64,000 bases of DNA from Psoroptes ovis. Its lineage: Eukaryota; Arthropoda; Arachnida; Sarcoptiformes; Psoroptidae. Below are positions 12,094-25,810 of the stretch, one piece after another. The first letter of the stretch is position 1. Each line of letters starts with the position of its first letter. A program made the position numbers and the translations under genes. The notes under the pieces were generated by a model. It did no database searches. It was not told where the DNA came from and was given only the letters and a program-made list of their open reading frames with translations. The stretch is taken from the NCBI GenBank assembly GCA_002943765.1, contig PQWQ01000003.1:3471501-3535500 (forward strand), read 5' to 3'.

Positions 12094-12606
12094 ATGGCTA
12101 GTCAAACACAAGGCATTCAACAATTATTGATGGCTGAAAAGAAAGCAGCCGAAAAGGTTCGTGATTATCATTAAGTGGAATAATCAAATCTTCATTTGTT
12201 TAATAATTTTATTTTTTCTCCATTAAAACAAAGGTACAAGAAGCACGTAAGAAAAAAGCAAGACGTCTTAAACAGGCCAAAGAAGAAGCATTGATTGAGA
12301 TTGAACGATTTCGTAATGAAAGGGAAAATACATTCCGTGAATATGAATCTAAACACATGGGCTCGATGTAATTCAAAATGAATTTGATGGAAGGAATTTA
12401 TTCTTGATTTTTTTTCTTCAAATCTTTTCTTATATAGGGACACCATCAAAGACTCGATCGAAAAAGATACATTGGTAAAATTGGAACAAATGACCAAAAC
12501 AGTATCCGGTGCAAAAGAAATTGTCATCAAAGACCTGCTAACACGTGTCATTTGTGATGTTCAGCCAAAATTGCATCAAAATTTACGTTTATCAGAACTT
12601 GCTTAG
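12094..12606 (+). CDS. Vha13: V-type proton ATPase subunit G
   Basis: Three exons (12094-12156, 12234-12367, 12438-12606) encode 121 residues, close to the ~117-118 typical of eukaryotic subunit G. The N-terminus MASQTQGIQQLLMAEKKAAEKV is the family signature. It is followed by a charged coiled coil (QEARKKKARRLKQAKEEAL, then EIERFRNERENTFREYESKH) and the C-terminal half ending QPKLHQNLRLSELA. Subunit G pairs with subunit E to form the peripheral stators of the V1 sector, which acidifies endosomes, lysosomes and secretory organelles. Introns are 77 and 70 bp with GTTCGT and GTAATT donors. The ATG context is AAAATGG. Only one gene copy is visible in the window. Confidence 0.96.
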
Positions 12607-13541
12607 ATATAATGGAAAATATATCATATATCTTAGATTGTAAATCAATTATTATTATTATTATCAACATTGTTCTTATGCATATTTATAATCAGAATTT
12701 CTGTTCGTTTGTTTGTTGGTTTACATCATTCAAATTATCGATGATCATTATTCTCATCAATTATTGTCATCATTATTATTCCAATTTCATCGTGTGTTTA
12801 ATTCCAAAATATCATTTAAATTATTCAGTTATTACGGCCAAAAAAACAAAACAAACATTGTTAAATCGTTTGTTTTCAATTATTAATCATTTAATCCAGA
12901 TCAAACTGTAGTTTTATTTTCAAAGACTGATTACATTGATTTGTCAAATATAAAAATAGAAGAAAATTTTTGAAAATAAATAAATTTGAAATAAAAATTA
13001 TTTAACTTTATTTTTTCCGAATTAAATTTCCAAATATTCAATATCACAGGTGAATAATAATAATAAAGATGAATCAATTCAATAAGAAAACAAATTATAA
13101 ATTTTTTTAATTAATCAAATTAATTCAAATTTAAAACAAGAAAATATGTTTGAATCTTTTTTTTGAAGGGTCAACAAATTTTTATATGTTGTATATATGT
13201 TTTGAAATTGAAAAAAACAAATGAATAATCAATGATCAATCTATGACAAGATAAATGTGTAAGATTTAAAGTAATGATAATGGAGAAAATGATAAAGTTA
13301 TTTTGTTTTAAAAATTAATGAAATAAAGATAACGTTTAAGATTTGACTTTTATTTCATTATTTGACTGAATTTTCAATGCACATATGGGTACAACAACAA
13401 TGTTTTCTTCAGGGAATTTTTTTGTTACTTTTCGTGTAATGATAAATTTGTTTTTTTTCATTTTGTTTTCTTTAGAAATCAAAAAAATAAATTCAAAAAT
13501 TGAAAGATAAATATTGGGAGAAAATTTTTTTCAAAATTAAA
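12607..13541. other. Convergent intergenic region, Vha13 / TEX2
   Basis: A 935-bp AT-rich gap between two converging genes, expected to hold both 3' UTRs. The ORF at 12612-12911 starts just after the Vha13 stop and is Ile/Asn/Tyr-rich with no domain, as expected of translated UTR. Confidence 0.55.
12975..12980 (+). terminator. Candidate polyadenylation signal for Vha13
   Basis: AATAAA about 370 bp after the Vha13 stop, within a run of further AATAAA-like hexamers. The assignment is positional. Confidence 0.35.
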
Positions 13542-16500
13542 CTAAGGCACAACATTAATATACTGTTCGATACTTGTATTCAATGATGGAATGAAAAAAT
13601 CATCCATGTTTGGAATCACAAAATAATTGAAAAATTCGGTACGTAATTTTTTCTCAATAAAATTTGTTACATAACTTAAATTTAAATCATGATCACCTAA
13701 TTTTGGTCTCGCTGTTATCGATATTGTTGGATCATTACGAAATCCATACCAAAGACGATCGGTTGGTGGTTCCGGTATATTTATCGCTAATAAATTTGAT
13801 TAATGAATTTAATAAAAATAATTTTAATTAAAAAAATGAATAACATACCTAATGTACCGTTCAATGAATTTAATTGTACTGTCAACATGATTGACATGTT
13901 TGAAACACCTTCTAATGCTTTTTTAACAAAATTCATTTGACTTGCTTTTTGAAAATATTGATTGAATGCAATTTTTTCAACAAAACGAATCAATTTTTTC
14001 TGTTTTTCATCTGTATCAGCATCATCCGGTGCAGCTGGTGCTGTTTCTGGTTCTTCATCTTCTGAACTTGTCACAATTGAATCAAGATCAGAATCATCAC
14101 AAAATTCATCATTGATCTCGGTACCAGGCGCTGGACTTTGTGCACCCATTGTCGATACATTACTACGATAGCGAGCACGATAACCACTCCAATATCGGCC
14201 AGTATTTTTTTGTGTCAATTTTGGTGAATCATTAGGTGTAGAAGCAGGTGAAATGTCATTCAAATTTTCAACATTCGCCGATAATTTAAGTAGATTAATT
14301 TTCGTTTCCAAAGTCATTGTGAAACCTCCTAGATAATAATGAAATATAATAAATTTTTGTTAAATACAATCAAGTAAAGTACCTGAATAATTGACATCAA
14401 ATTCAATCCAAAGACCGGCATCATCAACATTAGGTACCGAAGGCACTGAATTAAATTTAGGCAATGTTGTACCGATATCGATTTCGGTGATAGTTAATGA
14501 TTCCATGAAATAAGGTAATCGAAGCCTACGTAATTTGCGTTGTAATTTTTTGGCAATATATGCACTCCAATTCGGCTTATTTAAAATATCAAATGATAGT
14601 CTATTCAAAAGAACATTAAACCACGTCAATGCTGTCATCATGCCAGGATTACCGGGTCCAATACCTTCAGCATTTAATATATTTGTGCGCATAAAATTGC
14701 TATAATTTAAACGACGAGTTAATATATGTAAATATTGATGCTGCTGCTGTTGTTGTTGTTGATTTTGTTGTAAATTTTGTGGTGATTCATTAACAATTTG
14801 ATCTGTTTGTTTTAATTCTCCAGTCGAAGATACATATAAATATGTTTTAGATTCGCTTGGCGAATCATTCAATGAATTATTTGAACCACGCATAGACAAT
14901 GAATTTTTATGATAATTTATTATCGAATCTATAGACGTTTTTATTGCCCAAAACCATTCTTCTTTTTCACGACATGTTCGTGCAAATATTACTAATTTAG
15001 ATGTTATTGGTGTTGATGATGGAGATGGTAATGAAGTATTATTGTCTATGCTATTATTATTATTATTAGTACTGGTGATATCTTCATTGAATTCAATACA
15101 AATTGGATATTTTTTACTCCAAATATATTTACGCTGATTACGAACATTTTTTGTCAAATACAAACAAACACGTTTATAGTTAACATGAGAGAAATCAATT
15201 ACTTTTTGTGATTGTAATGAAAAATTTTTATTATTTATTGCCGATGTTGGATCTAATAAAATTTGTTTCAATTTTTTATCACTCATCTCTTGACTAGGAA
15301 CAAATATATTTAATTTAGATCCACTTAATACCATATAAACTAAACGTGATACGAAACCATTTTTTTCACGTTCAATATAATCACCAATAAATTCATAAAC
15401 CCAGCCCGAATAAATTGTACAATCACCCATGTTTGATGATGAAAATGAAGAAGATAAATTATATGGTAAACGTTTCGACTTGCTACGTTTTAAACCGACA
15501 TGACTTGATGATTTATCACCACGTTTTGGATCATCCGATTTGATAAGAAGAAAATTTGCGACCAAATATACAATACCCATTGTAACGATGAAAAATGTGA
15601 TCAAAAAACCGAATATAAAACCATTCAAAAATGATGGTAATGGTGATATGCAGAGAAAAAATCCCGACGATATAAACATGAATAAAAATATGTAATAATT
15701 AAATAAAAATGATGAAGTCAATTTTGTCCATAATGTTTTATTCAAATTATTTTTAATTTTTTCTTGCGTTTCTTCACGTTCATTCGATAAAATATTACTA
15801 GCATTATCAAATTTTTTCTCATCCAATAATGGTAATGATGTTGACGATGATGATGATGATGATGAATGACTAATATCAGATAGTCGATGATTGTGTCGAT
15901 TTTTTTGTGCATATTCTTGTGTATTCGATAAATTAACTGTCGATTCATCCGGTGTCGGAGTACGATTTCTTGATGGTGAACATTTTAAACGTCGACGTAG
16001 TGTAGGATTTTGTGTTGCTGGACTAGTCGATGATAAATATGTTGATAATAATCCTAATTCTTCATCTTCACCATTGACTAATGTATTGTGTATCATTGTG
16101 CTATTATTATTATCATCATTTTTGGCTATTTTACGGAATGTCATCATTGATTTACTATTGGTCATTTTATTTGTTTTGATTTTATTATTGCTACAAATTG
16201 CGTCAACATTTTCAGAAGATGCTGATCTACAATTACCAGTGGTGCTAATATTATTATTATTACTAGTGTTTGTTGTCGATGAAACTTTTGCCGATGTAGA
16301 TGATGAATTGGTGAGTGTAGCAAGAAAATTTGAAAATCCTTGCGAAGTCGAAATCGATGGTGATGCCGTTGATAATGATTGATTTTGTACCGGTGATAAT
16401 AATGCCGATGTTATCGATGATGATGGAGCAGGCATCGTTGGTGATGGTGTTGTTGTACGAATTGGCGAGATCAATTTATTGAATAAATCTTGTTGCGTTG

Positions 16501-17286
16501 CAGCGTTTGTATTTTTAACATTTTTATTTTGAAATGTTTTCCTATCAAATAATGTAAATTTTTTCTTAATCGTTGCTATTGTTGGATCATTATTATTGCT
16601 ATTATTATTATTCGATGATTTTAAATTAATAAACATGTCTATTAATTTTTGTGGTTTATCTTTGAAATCTTTTGCCATATTTTCATTATTATTATTATTG
16701 ATAATACCGGCTGTATCACAATCTTGAAATTCATTAAGCTTTTGTTGTTGTTGTTGTTGTTGATAATTTTCTTCACAATTATTCAATTGTGATACCTAAA
16801 AATTAGAAAATTAAATTAAAATTAATTCCATTTCATTAAATTTAAATTCAAAATAATAAATAAATAAGATTATATGGTTTTTCTTTTCTGTTCTACGAAT
16901 GATCAAATGATTTTGTTGTCATAAAAAAAACAAATAATAATATAATAATTACTATCACGTTCATCATCATCATCATCTTTTTCTGTTTTTCTCATTTCAA
17001 TGTATTTTTCAAATAGTAATTCCCATTCATATTTCATCTATGACAACAACAATAGTGAAGATGATGATGACGACAATTATCATTGTAAAATTATTTTATT
17101 TTATTTTTTTTCAATAATTTCATTCAATTTTTTCATTTAAATTTCATTTGAATTTCCATCGAATTATCAATAATTAACATGAATAATAATAAAAACTATT
17201 CATCTATGTCTATATTCTATTCATATACATACCAATATTTGTCCATTTGCGTCCAAAATCGAGGAAAACGTATTCGTCATCGGTGT

Positions 17287-17319
<33 letters not shown>

Positions 17320-18123
17320 TGCTTCTGCTGCTCCTATTGTTGATGATGATAATGATGATGATGGTGTTGTTGCAGTTGTTGCCGATGAAGAAATCGGATG
17401 ATTATTATTTTTAACGCCAAATGCTATCGATAATTTCCTTGCTATATGGTGATGATGATGATGATGTTGATTATGTTGCTGATCATTATCGAAAAAATTA
17501 TCCATCGATTCAGATTGTACTATTTTCGATATTTGTTTATTATTATTATTATTGCTATCATTGCGCAATTTATTTAAATTGACAAGATTAGTGAATTCAT
17601 TCAACCAACTTGTTGAATTAGTTTGTTGCTGTTCTTGTGTTGAAGATGATGATGACGTTGATAATATTGTTTCATTGCCATTGTCTGTTACATCTTGCTT
17701 ATTATTATTACTAGATTTATCGGTTGTATTGAATGCTTCTTGCAAATGTTTCATAAATTTATCCATCTTTTTTCCAGAATTCTTTTTCTTTTCATGTTTT
17801 ATTTTTGAATCGATCAAATCGATTTCATCTTCAACTTTTGGTGGTTCTTTGCTTTGCTGCTGTTGAAGCTGCTGATACATTGCAAGCTGATGTTGTTGTA
17901 TATCTAAATCACTAATCGATTCTGAATTATCTTCACTTTCTTCATCAGTAATGGATAATAATTGCACTGAAGCATAATCTTCATCGGTATTCGCAACGTA
18001 ATCATCAAATGGTGTTCCAACCAATGATAATTCATTTGGTGTGCCTGGTGGTGATTGATTTTGTTGTTGAGGTGGAAATGAAGATGAAATATTATTGAAT
18101 TTAATACTCATTTTTTTGGCCAT
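13542..18123 (-). CDS. TEX2: TEX2-like SMP-domain lipid-transfer protein
   Basis: Four exons in transcript order, 18123-17233, 16795-14383, 14328-13849 and 13786-13542, total 4029 nt and 1342 residues with consistent phases. The first ~650 residues are disordered (polyQ, polyN, polyS). Two adjacent membrane helices follow at about 660-715 (LFNYYIFLFMFISSGFFL, then FIFGFLITFFIVTMGIVYLV). A PH-like domain spans about 750-920 (IYSGWVYEFIGDYIE, FARTCREKEEWFWAIKTSI). A C-terminal SMP domain runs from about 985 to the end (ILTRRLNYSNFMRTNILN, MMTALTWFNVLLNRLSFDI, GGFTMTLETKINLLKLSANV, ALEGVSNMSIMLTVQLNS, RLWYGFRNDPTISITARPK). Known TEX2/Nvj2-type proteins are anchored in the ER and move lipids at membrane contact sites. 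An acidic loop with an RYRARYR element interrupts the SMP domain. The start is the first ATG of the open frame. Confidence 0.93.
16796..17232 (-). other. TEX2-like intron 1 (437 bp)
   Basis: The intron lies between the coding exons 18123-17233 and 16795-14383. The donor is GTATGT and the acceptor TTTTTAG. It is AT-rich with short GAT/CAT repeats. The frame is open just after the acceptor, but no ATG precedes the junction, so the first exon is needed to supply the start. Nothing else was recognised. Confidence 0.6.
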
Positions 18124-21100
18124 TTTTTCTTCAATTGTTTAAAGAAAAAAAAATCAAAATCAAACGTAAGTGAACAAAATTCGTAGATTTTTCGATTATT
18201 CATCGATTATCATTGACTATTTTGATATATTGATTCATTTTCATTTTGATAAATGACAATAAACAAACAAACGAAAAAAAAAACGTAATTTAAAATATTT
18301 GAGCACCGAAAAAAAACAAAACAAAACAAAACCAAAATCTAGGTAAAATTAATAATAATAATTAATGAACTAGTCGTTTTGATACTCAATTCGTTAAATT
18401 AAAAACGAAAAATAGATAAATAAACAAACAAAAACAATTTTCAAATAAAATAAATATTGCAAATTTAATGATGATGATGATTATTATTTGACTGATTCAT
18501 GATTGATAATGATCATAATGATGAATTTTATTTTCTTCTTTGGTTTTTGTTTGTTTATTTCTTCTTCGTTTGTTTATTCGATGATCATTGAATCGAATTA
18601 ACCACAAATGAATATTGACATTTATTGCTTCAATGTTTCAATTGATTCAATCATTCAATTATTTATTTATATTCACTAAATTAAAAATAAAAACAAATAA
18701 AATGAAAAATTAATTTAAAAGGAAACAACAAAATTATTATTAAAAAAAAATATTTGAATTACGTGACAATTGAATTCAATTGTTTATGTGTGAGCATAAA
18801 AATGTGAGTAAATATGGAAAATAATGCTGACAAAATGCTAACGTGAAAATACCGATTCGTCAATATTATAAACTTCAATCACAAATATTTTGACACAAAT
18901 AAATGAAAGCATTTGTTGTTTGCGACGAAATAAAAACAATAAAAAAATTGGAACAAAAAACGAAAACAAAAAAAAATTTCCGGAAAAAACAAAAATTTTT
19001 TTGAAAAATGAAAAAAAAACTTTCGAGGAATTTTTTGTTTTGTTTTGTTTATTTGTTTGTTTACCTCTTCTTCTTCATCGTCGTCAAACCACTAAAAATA
19101 TTTGACAATGAAAATATTTTGATTATCATTAATTTTTAATAATTAAAAATATTTTTTCTTCTTAATAAATTCAAATGCGTCGATACAATTATTTCAATTA
19201 GACAATTGACAGTTTAATTAATCGATTCAATTTTTTTCGATTTTTCAATTGATGAAAATTGATAGAAATCAATTTAAAAAATCAATCAATATGAATGATT
19301 CAATTGTCAAAATAATTTCAAATATATCAACTTGAATGAAACATGAGAAGAGCAAAAAAAAATTTGATTAATTTGATATGATTGAATGATATGAATCAAA
19401 ATTTTCGTTTATTATCAAAATGTTTCATTGATCAAATGATTAATCAATTTGATGGCAATGATAAATAGGCTTTTACTGGCTGATAGAAAATGGAAATAAA
19501 TATCAGAGATGAATTAAAGTTGAAAATGTATCATATTTTTCTTGATATAACATTTAAATGATAAATAAATGGTTCAATGTTTTTCAATTTTTTTTAAATG
19601 TTTGTCAAAACACTTTACTCAATATTTTTCAAGATAAAGAAAACATTCAAGTATTTAAAAACATTTTCACAAATATATAGTGCATAACATTCTTTGAATA
19701 TTTTTTCAAGACATTTGTCAAGACAGACACAAAGAAAAAATTTCATTCATTTCATATAATTCACACATATATAATCTTAATCATAATGCAAATTTTTCAT
19801 TTGAGTCTTTGCAATTTTTCACTCAAAATATTGCAGAAAAGATTCAGTTAAATCAGATTCACTATGATTATCATGATTTGTTTTTGTTGTTCAAGCTAAA
19901 ATGTTCTAAATCAAATGTCATCAAATTTCAAAATGAAAGGATTTTTCAATAAAGTTTCATGAGTAAGAATATCATCATTGATTCTGATCAAAACTTAATT
20001 AATGTTTAATTAATTAACAAATAATTTGGTGAATTAAGAATCTTTTGCAACTTAAAATCACATTATTCAACGAAACATAACAAATTGAATGGATTAATAC
20101 TTTTTTTATAATGATTTTTGATGATGAAAAATTAATTATTCTTATAAATTAATTATGATTATCATTATTTATGTTGATGCGTCTATAATTCTCTAAGATT
20201 ACACAAATAACCAAAAAACAAATAAACAAACAAAACTTTTGATTTTTACCATTTCTTGATGAAATTCATTTGTTATCATCAAGTGTTTGTGTCTGTAATA
20301 GGAACTCAAATGGTTGATTAAAGCTGTTTTTCAATGAAATCAAACAAATAAATGAAATAATTTTAAAATTAAATAAAATTATGACGACAATTTATTGAAA
20401 GGATTGATACGTCGATAATCGATTATCAATAATCAATGTAATAAACAGTGAAATAATCGATTGATACAATACAATGACAAATTTTTATTTTAAAAAAATT
20501 TTTCCGTATGATAATTTGCAATAAATACGTATGATTTGATGGAAATTACATCTTAATCGATCATTGATTTAATTTGTCATTAGACGATGATAATTGTAAG
20601 GGAAAATTCAGAAATTCGTAAATTTTTTTTATCGAAAACTTCTTGAAGGGTTTTTCACTTGATTTTATTCTAAATATCAATTATTAAATTGAATAATTCA
20701 TTGAATGATTTGGATTTTTTCTTTAATTCAGTTTTTTTAGACAATCATAATGAAAGAAGAAATGATCGTTCGTTCGTTTTCAAGGTAAGCCAGTTTTGAA
20801 TTATTATATTTGATATTATAAATTCCAATGCAGAAGAATTATAATTAATCATTTCAATTAAACCAATCATTATCATATTTTTCCCGATACAAAAACAGAC
20901 AATCAAATTGAATAAGAGAAAAATTCAAATCAGCAGCGATTTAATTATATTTGATTGAAAAATGGGCAATGAATGAGCTGACAAGCCGGTTGTGACAAGT
21001 CAATACTATTCATACATATCGACACATAGCATTGAATCAATTATCTTACCTCTGAATCAAAAGGTGTATGTGTCATTCTTCTTTTCTGTTGATTGTTTGA

Positions 21101-22743
21101 GCTTCAATCATGAAAACGAAAAACTATTATTGACATTTGTTGATAATTGTGGTAAAGATGTGATAATTATTTTAATTGTCGTTTGCTTATGATGACGTTC
21201 ACCGACAATCACGCGAGTTTGATGAATTTATTTCTGATTTTTCATTCGAAATTCAAGGAAAATCAAATGATTGAACAGAAACAAAAGAAAATATGTCAAC
21301 AAAAAACAATTTCTGCCACCATGATCATCATATGGTCAATGTTTGATGATTTCCTTCTGAGTAAAAATGAAATAAAGTCGATTTATTTGAATTTCGATTG
21401 AATGTTGCAATTGATCTTGAAACAATTTGAACGAATCTCGAATAATTTTAAAAAATATCAAAAAATTGTTATGAGCTGGTCTGTAAATACAAAAAATTCA
21501 AAGACACCAAACACACGAACGAAAATTATAGAAAAAAATATCAAATATCATTATTATTATCATTGAATATACGATGGAAGACGAACGAATAAATGAATGA
21601 AATGAATTTAAATGAATTAATAATTCAAAAACAAAGCTCAACTACACAAAATGAACGCCATGTATTTCATATCAACGAATGAATGTATACCACATTGCAC
21701 ACCGTAGAAGAATAATCATCATTATCAAGCGATCAACCAGGCAGCCAACCAGCCAACCAACTCATCAACCAACCAACCGACCGACAATAATTGAAAATTA
21801 TAAAAATAAACACACATACAAATACATACAGATACACATGAAAATGAATTTGAGAAACCATTTTGATATCAAAACCAAAAAAATACAATCAGCCATGCAA
21901 ACACAATCAAATAAATAAATAAACATGAATTTCATATACGGGCGACATGCAAACACACATGTACATGGCATATATATCTACCATCATCATCAGAGTTCTG
22001 CTTAGCTACAACAACAATAACACCAACAGCATAGACGATAATCGAAAAATGATCGACGCAAAACAATTTAAATTCATATTCAATTCAAAAATGAATTCTT
22101 TGAAATGATTTGAAATAAAATAATGATTATTTAAAATTGCAGCATTCAACAACCAGCATTTGTTTCGATTATCATTGCTGGTATTGTTGCTTGAATTATT
22201 GTAATGATGATAATGCCAATAATTTTAAGAATAATGTTTAATGATATATTTCTTTTTAATAAACATCTTCAGCCACCTACAATAACAATATGGCGTAGAA
22301 TAATGAATGTTTATACTAAATTTTGGAGAATAAACAATTTGCAATATACAAATGAAGCTTTTCAGCCGTGATCAACCTGTTCTGCACTTGAATTCAAATC
22401 AAATCGCATCATAAATTGTGTTGATCACTAATACTTGATTGTATGCTAAAGGAAGAGGAATAATGAACGAGTTAAAAATACGGATATGTTTTAGAACCAT
22501 TGTAATCATATATGATTATGTATTGTTGTCGTTGCCATATCATGATAATCCAATACTGATCATAATGATAATGATAGAGGTTTATAAAATTTATATGAAT
22601 CGAAAGGAATATTGAAAATATACTGTCAACAGGATGAATTAATGAAATGAAATGGTTGCTTAGGCTAAAATATCTGTTTAATATTTTAGTTATGTGTGTT
22701 TAGCAGTATATATGTAGGTAATTATGACGGGATTTATAAAATG

Positions 22744-22761
22744 TATGACGCCGGCGTCATA
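22744..22761. repeat. 18-bp perfect palindrome
   Basis: TATGACGCCGGCGTCATA equals its own reverse complement over all 18 bases. It holds two inverted TGACG half-sites around CCGG. A GC-centred perfect palindrome stands out against the surrounding AT-rich DNA. Inverted TGACG half-sites are typical of bZIP (CREB/ATF) targets, here with wider spacing; function is inferred. Confidence 0.7.
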
Positions 22762-23162
22762 TATTTGATATTTGAAAAAAATTGAAAATGTATAGCCTTC
22801 CACCACCACCACCACCTATTATTTCCCATAAATAACTATTTTCTTGGCAATCGTTTGCATATATTTTCTCAAATAATAATTATAATTTAGTTTGGATTAG
22901 TTTCAAGCTCAAGATTTTGAGTTTTAGTTTTAGTTTTTAGTTTGATTTGAATCTGAATAAAAATAATCAAAAACAAAATTAATTAGACATATTGATTGAT
23001 TGATTAATTTTCGATCTAATATAATTTAAGCAAATATAAACAAATGATACCGAAAACATTATTAACTTTTTTGTTGTTGTTGTTGTTGTTGCTGTGTTTA
23101 TGCAAATTGATTTTTAATGCAAATCATTGATTCATTGAAAATCATTCATTGATTCATCAATC

Positions 23163-23186
23163 TGTGTGTGTGTGTGTGTGTGTGTG
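23163..23186 (+). repeat. (TG)12 microsatellite
   Basis: Uninterrupted TG dinucleotide run in the gene-poor region. Confidence 0.95.
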
Positions 23187-25810
23187 GTATTTGATTTTAA
23201 TGCAGATTCGCGTTTGGTTTGAATGGAATTTATCGAGAAAATTCATTAAAATTATTCGGAAAAATAAATAAATTTCTGATGAAGAACAAAACTCATTTAA
23301 TTAGCGAGTTATTTGATTGAATATTATCATATGGAATTTCATAGAAAATTAAAGAATCGATCAATTGTTTAATTGATTTAATGAATCGGTTCAAATTGGA
23401 ATGAATTAATTCGATTTAAATGAATTTTCTCCCCGATCTCTCTTCAATTCTCTATGCAATAACATCTCGATCAAAGTAATTTATGTCCTGTTGCTCAATA
23501 ATGGAAGTGATTTCGCCGAAGAACTTTTAATGTTTTTAGATGTTTTGAATTATTCAATTGAACTAAATCATTTACGTCATAGCAAAATGAAATAATGAGA
23601 ACAACCGGAACCTACGGCCCTTGAATTTTTTCTCACTAATTCGACTATATTCAATAGATCGACATATCGATCGAATTGATTGATTGCCAAATTGATCATT
23701 GAATTGATCGAAAAACAAGCACCGCAAATTATTGAAGAACGACTGTTTTTGAAGTGGGAAAATTCATGAGTTTTGGAAATGCTGGCCAAAAACGATTTCA
23801 AAATTAGAAATTCTGTCAAATCTTTATTATTTATGGTCAAATTGCCCTCCAAATTTTGACCATTTGATCATAATGTATATGGTCTTGAAAGATAATGAGT
23901 GATTCTCTCTATTCAAGTTCTTTCTTGATTCTTATTCCAGGCTCCAAGCTCGTCCAAGCGACAAGAATTGGACATGGTCGTCGTCGCACACATATGGAAA
24001 GTGAAATAATCATCTATATACTAGATATTTTTTAGCTCATATTGTAACAATATTCTCGCTAAAAAACATAAAATATTACATTGACATGGTTTTAATTTAA
24101 TTCAAATGAATGTATAAATGTATAGACTTCGGAATATATGAAACAAATATACAATATGATTCGATTCACAATCTCTATACAACTGCAAAAACAAAGTAAT
24201 AATTTCGTTCCATCATGAAATCGTTGGCCAAGAAAATTTTCTCGAAAAATAAACAAATTCATTGAATTTTAAATGTTAATTGTTAGCTTGAATGATGAAC
24301 AATTGATTTTTTTGAATTTTTCAATTCATAATTCAATTTATAAATCATAAAACTCATCAAAAATTTTGTAAATTAAATCTGTGGTGAATTCGAATTTGAT
24401 CGATTACATCAAATAATCAGCAATTGATTCATCAATCATTGGACTGTTTGATCAAAATTTGATTCAAAAAATTCCCGAACATTTTTTTTTCACTTGCAAA
24501 TTGGGTGTGTATCCATATATAAATCTGTCAATTATCAATGAGTAATGATATAAAATGTTTGAAATTTAATAATGAAATAATCATTTGATTATATTATTTT
24601 GTCTGTGTGTGTTCGTGTGTGTGTGTGAGGCTGTAAGCCTGTGAGTGTGAGATATTTATTATCATTAATTTATTTATCCAACAATATTTCTTCATTTAAT
24701 GTTTGATATTGAAACAAATTGAAATTCTGAATTTGAAATTGTGCATTGAAATGATCAATGATATTTTTTTTTTTTTGTCCATTGAAAACCAATTGGAAAA
24801 TATTACAAAATATTTTTACCATAAATGAATATAAATGAACCTTCTGTCAAATGGTCTGCTGGCCAAAAAGACCTTGATTATTATCGAAATTTCATTTTAA
24901 TGAATTAATAAATTTTTATTGCCACCACCACCAACAAGACACAGAAAACCTTGATCGTAACATTGAAAACGTTATATCATTGATAATTATTTGATTTGTT
25001 TTCGTTTCATTTGATTTCAATTTTTTCCTCAATTATTTATGAATGCCTCAAGCTTTTCAAAAGGGTTGTATGAAGCATTGATCATGATAATAAATAGAAC
25101 GAGACCCTATTGAAAAATATCCAAAAAATAAATTTTTAATCAAATAATATCAATTAATTACCCTTAGGCTACCCAAAATTGAATCAATATTTGTTCAATT
25201 TATTCAAATAATTTGATTACATAATCTATGATTAAATTTCAAATGTCAGTCATATAATCGTACCGTAGTTAAATGGTAAATTTCCGGTCAATTTTTACTC
25301 TTGGAATGTGATTCAATTCAGTCACATTTGAAACGGAAATCAAAATTTAACATTCCAATCTACAACATACATGGTTTAGGCCACTTACCTTTGATTCATT
25401 TCAATGAAATCAAACTATTACCCACTGACAAGGATCGTTATTTCTCTTTTTCTTGACATTATTTCATCGACTTATATTGTTCGTTTTTGGACCTCGTATT
25501 ATCATACGGTATTGTATCATTCGGTGTGCTAAAAAATGTGTCTGTGTGTGTTTGTAAGTGTTCATGTATCTGCTGAATGGAAATGAAATTTTAACAATGA
25601 AATCAAAGAAATGAAAATATCCATCTGTTCCACAGATACAACGAGTGCAGCAACGAAGACAGCCAAAACAATGTGACATTTTTTTTCTGTTTTTTACCCG
25701 ATTGGAATTTCAATTATTTCCACATTGTTTCCAAAATCGGAAATTCAAAAAACGTGATCATTTTATCTGAAAATTTTTTTCTAAAATAATCTAGAAATCA
25801 TCAAATAATA

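Larger units (their letters stand above)
18124..25810. other. Gene-poor divergent intergenic region, TEX2 / JIP1-like
   Basis: About 7.7 kb of AT-rich DNA between diverging genes. No ORF has recognisable domains. Local features are a CCAA-rich patch at about 21740-21785, an 18-bp perfect GC-centred palindrome at 22744-22761, a (TTG)n run near 23070-23095, (TG)12 at 23163-23186, a second TG-rich patch near 24602-24650 and a candidate 60-nt exon at 23941-24000. Minus-strand ORFs at 23577-23852 and 25464-25679 (the latter beginning with a Cys-rich stretch) are not recognised. Promoters and distal control elements of both genes are the likely content. Confidence 0.5.

Noticed and set aside
16796..17232. 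Possible TEX2 start in the exon at 16795
   Set aside because: The only nearby initiator is a TTG (16786); splice sites and phase instead join it to the upstream exon with an ATG at 18123.
23577..23852. 91-codon minus-strand ORF in the gene-poor region
   Set aside because: No domain, no credible splice context, and length within chance for a 7.7-kb gap.
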